Shown piece after piece: positions 6,863 to 10,128 of a stretch of 10,128 nucleotides of DNA. The notes under the pieces are model-generated. The model did not search any database and was not told the origin of the DNA. It was given only the letters and a program-made list of their open reading frames with translations. This DNA is from Clostridia bacterium. Its GTDB lineage: Bacteria; Bacillota; Clostridia; TANB77; UBA1234. Made by a program: the position numbers and the translations under genes. The DNA is taken from assembly GCA_900753975.1 (NCBI GenBank), contig CAAEBC010000052.1:1-10128 (forward strand), read 5' to 3'. The stretch's first letter is position 1; every line of letters begins with the position of its first letter.

Positions 6863-6878
6863 GTAATGTATATTTTTG
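6847..6878 (+). promoter_or_regulatory. Candidate Bacteroides-type promoter of the M23 gene
   Basis: TATTTTTG at 6871-6878 matches the Bacteroides -7 consensus TAnnTTTG. A -33-like CTTG (consensus TTTG, one mismatch) lies at 6847-6850, with a 20-bp spacer. Transcription would start near 6885, giving a leader of about 18 nt to the ATG at 6903. The -33 element lies inside the start of the divergent DUF4099 gene. Confidence 0.45.
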
Positions 6879-6880
6879 CT

Positions 6881-6888
6881 CAAAAGTA
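6881..6888 (-). promoter_or_regulatory. Candidate -7 element of the ten-gene operon
   Basis: CAAAAGTA on the plus strand reads TACTTTTG on the minus strand, a match to TAnnTTTG. No good TTTG lies 19-21 bp upstream; the nearest weak candidate is TTTA at 6911-6914 with 22 bp between. The start of transcription would fall near 6874, about 12 nt before the ATG at 6862. It lies 2 bp from the opposing -7 box, so both promoters could not be occupied at once. Confidence 0.4.
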
Positions 6889-6902
6889 ATAAAAATATCA
6901 AT

Positions 6903-7568
6903 ATGAAGAATAAATTTATCATGTTTTTTACTTATTCATTGTTTTTTTCAGTGAATGGCTACTGTCAGTTTAATACGGTATTACAGAAAAAGGATATTCC
7001 TAAAGCGGAACCTGTATTAGCAACGACAGAAAATAAATTGATAGAAGAAAAAGAAAAGGCTGTTGTCGTCAATGATGCTTTGACTACAGAACGACTTGCA
7101 TACTGGAAGCAAAGAAGGTATTTATCTTTGCCCATTGATTCAATGGTGATAACTTCCCATTATGGTAAAAGAAAAGACCCATTTACTGGAAAAATAGCAA
7201 ATCATAGAGGGATAGACCTTAAAGGCAACAACGACTATGTTTATTCGATAATGCCGGGAATGGTTGTAAAAACAGGAAAAAATAAAGGGTTGGGCAATTA
7301 TGTAGAAGTGCGTCATGGTGATTTTACTTCTATCTATGGGCATTTATACAGTGTGCTTGTAAATGCGAAACAAGCTGTTGAAGCTGGGCAACCAATAGGC
7401 ATTAGTGGAAGTACCGGGCGCAGCACAGGAGAACACTTACATTTTCAAATGGAATACAAAGATAAAACTATAGACCCTAAGCCAATTCTTGATTATATTA
7501 ATGAGGTAATCAGAACTGTTAAAGGACAAATTTCACAGCAAATAGATAATGAGTTAAGACGCAAATAA
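6903..7568 (+). CDS. Exported M23 (LytM) zinc metallopeptidase
   Basis: This 221-residue enzyme of the M23 (lysostaphin/LytM) family cleaves peptide cross-links in peptidoglycan. A signal peptide occupies 1-21 (MKNK, a FMFFTYSLFFS-like hydrophobic core, likely cleavage after NGYC before Gln22; no proper lipobox, so a soluble periplasmic form is more likely than a lipoprotein). A charged linker (28-72) precedes the catalytic domain (73-195). The zinc ligands are visible: H101 and D105 in HRGID, and H180 in HLHF (H178 is the partner of the HxH pair); H147 in YGHLY is the usual extra catalytic histidine. The enzyme therefore looks active. Next to conjugation-type genes, it may open the cell wall locally for a transfer apparatus. 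The ATG at 6903 is chosen because the frame extends upstream only to a TTG (6876) that would bury the signal peptide. It is the only plus-strand gene found, and its 3' end faces a terminator shared with the zeta gene. Confidence 0.92.
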   Translation: MKNKFIMFFTYSLFFSVNGYCQFNTVLQKKDIPKAEPVLATTENKLIEEKEKAVVVNDALTTERLAYWKQRRYLSLPIDSMVITSHYGKRKDPFTGKIANHRGIDLKGNNDYVYSIMPGMVVKTGKNKGLGNYVEVRHGDFTSIYGHLYSVLVNAKQAVEAGQPIGISGSTGRSTGEHLHFQMEYKDKTIDPKPILDYINEVIRTVKGQISQQIDNELRRK

Positions 7569-7571
7569 ATA

Positions 7572-7607
7572 GAAAAAGAGGATTGGAAAAGCCAGTCCTC
7601 TCTTTTT
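7572..7607. terminator. Bidirectional stem-loop terminator
   Basis: The stem pairs GAGGATTGG (7578-7586) with CCAGTCCTC (7592-7600): nine pairs including one G-T wobble, around the loop AAAAG. On the plus strand it is followed by TCTTTTT (7601-7607). On the minus strand it is followed by a T-rich run, the complement of the A run at 7573-7577. It sits between two convergent genes (M23 ending at 7568, zeta ending at 7615), so it probably stops transcription from both sides. Confidence 0.85.
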
Positions 7608-7614
7608 GGAAGAA

Positions 7615-8481
7615 TCAGAAGAAACCTTTTTTTAATCCTTTTTCTTGTCTTTGAACTTTTTCTAGTGAAGATTGAAGTTGTGACAGAGCTTCTTTCATTC
7701 CTTTTTTTACTTCAGGATTCGTTACGGATTCAATAAGCTCTTTTCCTCTTTGAATGTTAGTGTTAAGTATTTCTTTATTCTTCATCTGTTTTGAACGACT
7801 TTCATCTATAAAAATAGATGGCATACTTTTGCAACTCCATTCACCATTTACTAGATTGAAATCTTTAATTCTTTCTTTCGCTAAGTAGGTGTGGATAGAA
7901 ATCTTATCTACAGCCTTATCACTGTATAATTGATTTGCAGATTTCATTAGTCCATTTACGGCTTTGTTATGTGAATCAATATCGGCTAATCGTCCTTGTC
8001 CTTTACTTAGTACTTCTTCTTGATACCTGTTGTAAAGTCCTAGTTGGGTAAACTCCTTGGGGGCTGCAATAATATATGCTTCAACTCTAAATCCTGCATC
8101 TTTAAATTTTTGTGCTGTCTTTAAAGGTACATCTGGATTTCTCATAGTTCCTTCTATAATAATATTGCATTTCCGTTTAATGGCTTCTTCTATTAGTCTT
8201 TCTGTAAAAACGCTAGAAAAAATCTGGGTTTCAATGGGGTATTTAATAGGGTCTTTTATTAGTTCCTTATTGGGGTGAAACTGTCTGTAAAGGTCACCAT
8301 TAACAGTGAGAAAATCTAAGTTAGGATGGTCTTTCTTTGCAACATTTATAAGAGTGCTTTTTCCGCAAGCTGGTTGTCCACCTAAGATTATAGCAATAGG
8401 CTTTTGTGATGATATATTGATGTCCTCAAATAAGCCATCTTTTTTTTGTTCAAAGATGGCTTCTACTTCATAGCGTTGCAT
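7615..8481 (-). CDS. Zeta-type P-loop kinase toxin
   Basis: This 288-residue protein belongs to the zeta/PezT toxin family. Characterised members phosphorylate UDP-N-acetylglucosamine (UNAG) with ATP and thereby block cell-wall synthesis. Visible elements are the Walker A motif GGQPACGKST (34-43; K41, S42), the family's catalytic-type aspartate D63 in NGDLYRQFHP (61-70), the second motif IIIEGTMRNP (107-116) with E110 and R114, and an arginine/histidine-rich segment NRYQEE...GQGR...H (151-171) that in the family contributes to phosphate contacts. Residues 225-288 form a helical basic tail that is not part of the kinase core. The start at 8481 overlaps the end of the 86-residue gene upstream by 14 nt, which implies translational coupling and makes that gene the prime antitoxin candidate. 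Activity on UNAG is inferred from family, not shown. An alternative role as a housekeeping kinase is unlikely in this context. Confidence 0.9.
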   Translation of the reverse strand: MQRYEVEAIFEQKKDGLFEDINISSQKPIAIILGGQPACGKSTLINVAKKDHPNLDFLTVNGDLYRQFHPNKELIKDPIKYPIETQIFSSVFTERLIEEAIKRKCNIIIEGTMRNPDVPLKTAQKFKDAGFRVEAYIIAAPKEFTQLGLYNRYQEEVLSKGQGRLADIDSHNKAVNGLMKSANQLYSDKAVDKISIHTYLAKERIKDFNLVNGEWSCKSMPSIFIDESRSKQMKNKEILNTNIQRGKELIESVTNPEVKKGMKEALSQLQSSLEKVQRQEKGLKKGFF

Positions 8482-8728
8482 AATATGCTTTCAATTTAGG
8501 TGCGTAATAGTTTTGTATCTTATCCATGACTGATAAGCGCACATTTTCAGAAACTTCAAACTGCAACAATCCATTTGCTATTTTTTCTTCTGTGTTGAGA
8601 ACAGAAAGTTCTTTTTGCAGTATTTTTTTTCTGTTTTCATCCTTCTCTTCTGATATTTCATCTATCTTCATCATGCGGAGTGTCCCGATAATGTCGAGCG
8701 CAACATCCAAGCTCATTTCTTTATTCAT
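8468..8728 (-). CDS. Small helical protein, candidate zeta antitoxin
   Basis: This 86-residue protein is predicted mostly helical: an amphipathic N-terminal helix (MSLDVALDIIGTLRMM, 5-20), a charged helix rich in E and K (24-50), and a C-terminal segment ending KIQNYYAPKLKAYYATL. The size and all-helical composition fit the antitoxins that cap zeta toxins (epsilon is about 90 residues), but I see no sequence match to epsilon or PezA, and there is no DNA-binding helix-turn-helix signature. It overlaps the zeta start by 14 nt. Its own start lies 21 nt after the DUF3990 stop. It could instead act on the DUF3990 protein upstream. No membrane segment or signal is present. The antitoxin role rests on position, size and helical make-up only. 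Confidence 0.72.
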   Translation of the reverse strand: MNKEMSLDVALDIIGTLRMMKIDEISEEKDENRKKILQKELSVLNTEEKIANGLLQFEVSENVRLSVMDKIQNYYAPKLKAYYATL

Positions 8729-8749
8729 GGTTCATTATAGTTTTATGAT

Positions 8750-9229
8750 TTATACTTCAATAGATTCTGTGAATTTTAATAATGGAATAACTTTCACTGT
8801 ATGAAATGAAAGTTGGTTAAAAAGCTTATGGGTCTTTAGCATTTCAATCGCTGCATCAGCCGTAACAACACCTTGTTCATAAAGCCGGATTGTTGCATAT
8901 AACTGGTCATTGGCAACGGGTCCCATTATTAAATCATAGCTGTTTTTTCCTTTTCCTCTGCGGTTATTAACTACAAACTCCAGCCACTCTTTTGTAGCCC
9001 CATCAAATCGAAGGACTGAAAACTCTCTATCAAGAATATTATCGGGGACTTCATAAACTGAAACGACCGCTTTTTTACCATGTTCCCGATTTCTTTTGAG
9101 TATTGCCCACTTCTTAGCCTGTTCAAAATTAGTTGTCGTATAGAATCCTTTTCCAAAGTCAGTAGCTTTACGCCCTTTCTGTATATTAGGGGATTTGACG
9201 GTAACTGTTGAGCCGTGATATAGTTTCAT
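8750..9229 (-). CDS. DUF3990 protein, ADP-ribosyltransferase-like
   Basis: This 159-residue protein matches DUF3990, a family I recall as grouped with ADP-ribosyltransferase folds. Visible motifs are LYHGS at 3-7 (H5 in the position of the histidine of H-Y-E enzymes), DFGKGFYTTTN-F-QA-KWA at 24-42 (with Y30, T31 and T32), and EWLEFVVNNR at 81-90, a stretch with acidic residues that could supply the third catalytic position. Further conserved-looking parts are YDLIMGPVAND (98-108) and the C-terminal LSFHTVKVIPLLKF (140-153), a typical family ending. If active it would transfer ADP-ribose from NAD to a cellular target. Such genes sit in toxin-like or defence cassettes in gut bacteria, usually next to DUF3791 genes, as here. 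The start forms an ATGA overlap with the upstream gene. No target or activity is known to me. It is cytoplasmic, without signal or membrane segment. Confidence 0.85.
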   Translation of the reverse strand: MKLYHGSTVTVKSPNIQKGRKATDFGKGFYTTTNFEQAKKWAILKRNREHGKKAVVSVYEVPDNILDREFSVLRFDGATKEWLEFVVNNRRGKGKNSYDLIMGPVANDQLYATIRLYEQGVVTADAAIEMLKTHKLFNQLSFHTVKVIPLLKFTESIEV

Positions 9230-9675
9230 GCCTTTTTATTGATATAAGTTATTATAGTATCTAATATATACTCTGTATCTTGTGTGTGCAGCATTTCAAA
9301 ATTTTCATATAGAAATTCAAAAACGCCATGATTGGAAAACAGCAAAAGAGTTTCTTTAGCACTTATATTTTTAGTTTCCCTGTAATTTTCAGCACAAAAC
9401 ATTTGAAAAAGCAATATCTTTGGATTGTCCTTTTGTACTTTCTTCTGTTCTGTTTTCTCTTTTTCTAATGCTTCATAAAGTGATAATGTACTTGAATACC
9501 ATAGTTTTGTGTTCTCGTCCAATAATGCCTTGTACAAATTGGAAGAATATATATAGTATAACGCATCTTCTAAAGGTAGCGTTTTTCTTTTCATGACTGT
9601 ATCAACCAATTCTCTCATAACAAATGGGAGCATAGCCGAACCAAGTTCATTTTGATATGTTTGATTAGTTTCCAT
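9226..9675 (-). CDS. DUF3791-type protein with extra N-terminal domain
   Basis: This 149-residue protein has two helical parts joined by a charged linker (70-84, rich in K, E and Q). The C-terminal part (85-147) fits DUF3791: FQMFCAENYRE, ISAKETLLLFSNHGVFEFLY, and the typical YENFEMLHTQ with a closing helix. The N-terminal part (12-70), with LPFVMRELVDTVMKRK and LEDALYYIYSSNLYKALL, is a separate helical domain resembling small stand-alone proteins that accompany DUF3791/DUF3990 genes, so the gene may be a fusion. It heads the cassette and overlaps the DUF3990 gene by ATGA, the arrangement expected for an antitoxin or adaptor that must be made before its toxin. That role is inferred from position only. 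No DNA-binding motif is evident. The start lies about 42 nt downstream of the likely transcription start. Confidence 0.83.
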   Translation of the reverse strand: METNQTYQNELGSAMLPFVMRELVDTVMKRKTLPLEDALYYIYSSNLYKALLDENTKLWYSSTLSLYEALEKEKTEQKKVQKDNPKILLFQMFCAENYRETKNISAKETLLLFSNHGVFEFLYENFEMLHTQDTEYILDTIITYINKKA

Positions 9676-9702
9676 AACTATTTATTTTCTAATTTTATAT
9701 AG

Positions 9703-9732
9703 CTATCTTGCTGATGTCTTTAGCAAAGATAG
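9703..9732. repeat. Imperfect inverted repeat, candidate operator
   Basis: CTATCTTGCT (9703-9712) and AGCAAAGATAG (9722-9732) are inverted copies with one extra base in the right arm, around the 9-base centre GATGTCTTT. The right arm overlaps the candidate -7 box of the cassette. Neither side has a proper T run after the stem, so it is more like an operator or an RNA stem in the leader than a terminator. It would suit autoregulation by a cassette protein, but no DNA-binding protein in the cassette is evident. Confidence 0.45.
9724..9731 (-). promoter_or_regulatory. Candidate -7 element of the zeta/DUF3990 cassette
   Basis: CAAAGATA on the plus strand reads TATCTTTG on the minus strand and matches TAnnTTTG, identical to the -7 box at 10092-10099 (shared 9-mer CTATCTTTG). 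No TTTG is found 19-21 bp upstream, so it is weak or needs an activator. Transcription would begin near 9717, leaving a leader of about 42 nt to the start at 9675. Confidence 0.4.
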
Positions 9733-9746
9733 AGAAAAAACAATCA

Positions 9747-10016
9747 TCATAGACCTATTGTATTGATTAGTTTGTAAATAGGTTCTTTGTATTTCTTTAG
9801 ATTTTTAATTTGTATAACATACTTATTGATTCCTAACTCATTAAAGATTTCTGCGTACATTTTTATTATGGATTTTCTGTAGTAGATGGTTAATCCTACT
9901 ATTGCAATGCAAATAAAAATCAAATAGACTAGTTCACTATACGCATAGATTGCTAATACAAAAATTCCACCCATAGCCCATAAAAAGCTACTTAAAAGAA
10001 ATCTTAAGATATTCAT
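9747..10016 (-). CDS. Small two-helix membrane protein, unknown function
   Basis: This 89-residue protein has two adjacent hydrophobic helices (about 5-24 and 29-46), with a short polar turn between them containing Y and E, followed by a basic cytoplasmic tail (47-89; RKSIIKMY, KNLKKYKEPIYKLI). The arrangement suggests a hairpin in the inner membrane with a positively charged cytosolic end. It is not recognised as a known family; small hairpin membrane proteins occur both as accessory transfer proteins and as effectors in anti-phage or toxin systems. It has its own near-consensus promoter upstream and is separated from the next gene by 71 nt that contain a second promoter-like box, so it may be a separate transcription unit or read through into the cassette. 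No terminator is visible after it. Confidence 0.7.
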   Translation of the reverse strand: MNILRFLLSSFLWAMGGIFVLAIYAYSELVYLIFICIAIVGLTIYYRKSIIKMYAEIFNELGINKYVIQIKNLKKYKEPIYKLINTIGL

Positions 10017-10091
10017 GATTTTGTTTGCTGTTCTTTATACTGGCAGCCAAACCAGCTTTAAAAGTTTATTTATCTCTTTATTTTCAATACT

Positions 10092-10123
10092 CAAAGATAG
10101 TAATTTTCTATAAATGTCGCAAA
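10092..10123 (-). promoter_or_regulatory. Near-consensus Bacteroides promoter
   Basis: On the minus strand a -33 TTTG (complement of CAAA at 10120-10123) is followed after exactly 20 bp by TATCTTTG (complement of 10092-10099), matching TTTG-N19-21-TAnnTTTG. Transcription would start near 10085 and leave a leader of about 69 nt before the membrane-protein start at 10016. Confidence 0.6.
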
Positions 10124-10128
10124 TAATA

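Noticed and set aside
6863..6922. Longer N-terminus of the DUF4099 protein giving a hydrophobic signal-like stretch
   Set aside because: It would run through the divergent promoter region into the peptidase gene, and DUF4099 proteins are expected to start near the IPYKEL segment.
8526..8804. Plus-strand frame of 92 codons across the 86-residue gene
   Set aside because: It spans two minus-strand genes and reads as low-complexity S/F/I antisense; there is no promoter or homology hint.
9703..9732. The inverted repeat as a terminator after the membrane-protein gene
   Set aside because: The stem is weak and imperfect and is not followed by a T run on either strand; it overlaps a -7 box, so an operator is more likely.
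10035..10127. Open minus-strand frame from the right edge (about 30 codons, ending LVWLPV) that could be the tail of another gene
   Set aside because: It has no start in the window, is short, and overlaps a near-consensus promoter; the protein-like look may be chance.

Overview
The window looks like accessory DNA from a member of the Bacteroidales (Bacteroides, Parabacteroides or Prevotella type), most likely part of an integrative conjugative element or conjugative plasmid. The evidence is AT-rich DNA (about one third G+C by eye); genes with DUF4099 and DUF3945 domains, which are typical of Bacteroidota conjugative elements; a lipoprotein with the Bacteroidota surface-export signature after its lipid-modified cysteine; and promoter matches of the Bacteroides type (TTTG, about 20 bp, TAnnTTTG). 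No rRNA, tRNA, CRISPR array, transposase or integrase was found.

Left block (86-6862): ten genes on the minus strand, read from right to left, with gaps of 0-17 nt and three ATGA stop/start overlaps, so probably one operon. In reading order they encode two DUF4099/DUF3945 proteins (the second with a membrane segment), a TOPRIM primase-like protein, a membrane-anchored bacterial PH-domain protein, an exported coiled-coil protein of VirB5/TrbJ/DUF4141 type, a protein made only of three topoisomerase-tail zinc-ribbon modules, two small proteins sharing a PR[V/I]GE motif with an HU protein between them, and a lipoprotein. The set suggests DNA processing and cell-envelope functions of an element in transfer or maintenance; no relaxase, coupling protein or VirB4 ATPase lies inside the window.

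Middle (6863-7614): an exported M23 peptidase on the plus strand, divergent from the operon. The two candidate promoters overlap and face each other in a 40-bp intergenic gap. The peptidase gene ends at a good stem-loop terminator that serves both strands.

Right block (7615-9675): a compact four-gene minus-strand cassette: a DUF3791-type protein with an extra N-terminal domain, a DUF3990 protein (ADP-ribosyltransferase-like), an 86-residue helical protein, and a zeta-type kinase toxin. It reads as a composite toxin-antitoxin or defence module, with an inverted repeat overlapping its probable promoter. Further right are a small two-helix membrane protein (9747-10016) and a near-consensus Bacteroides promoter for it. 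At the far left edge (1-85) the base composition changes sharply and nothing can be identified with confidence.
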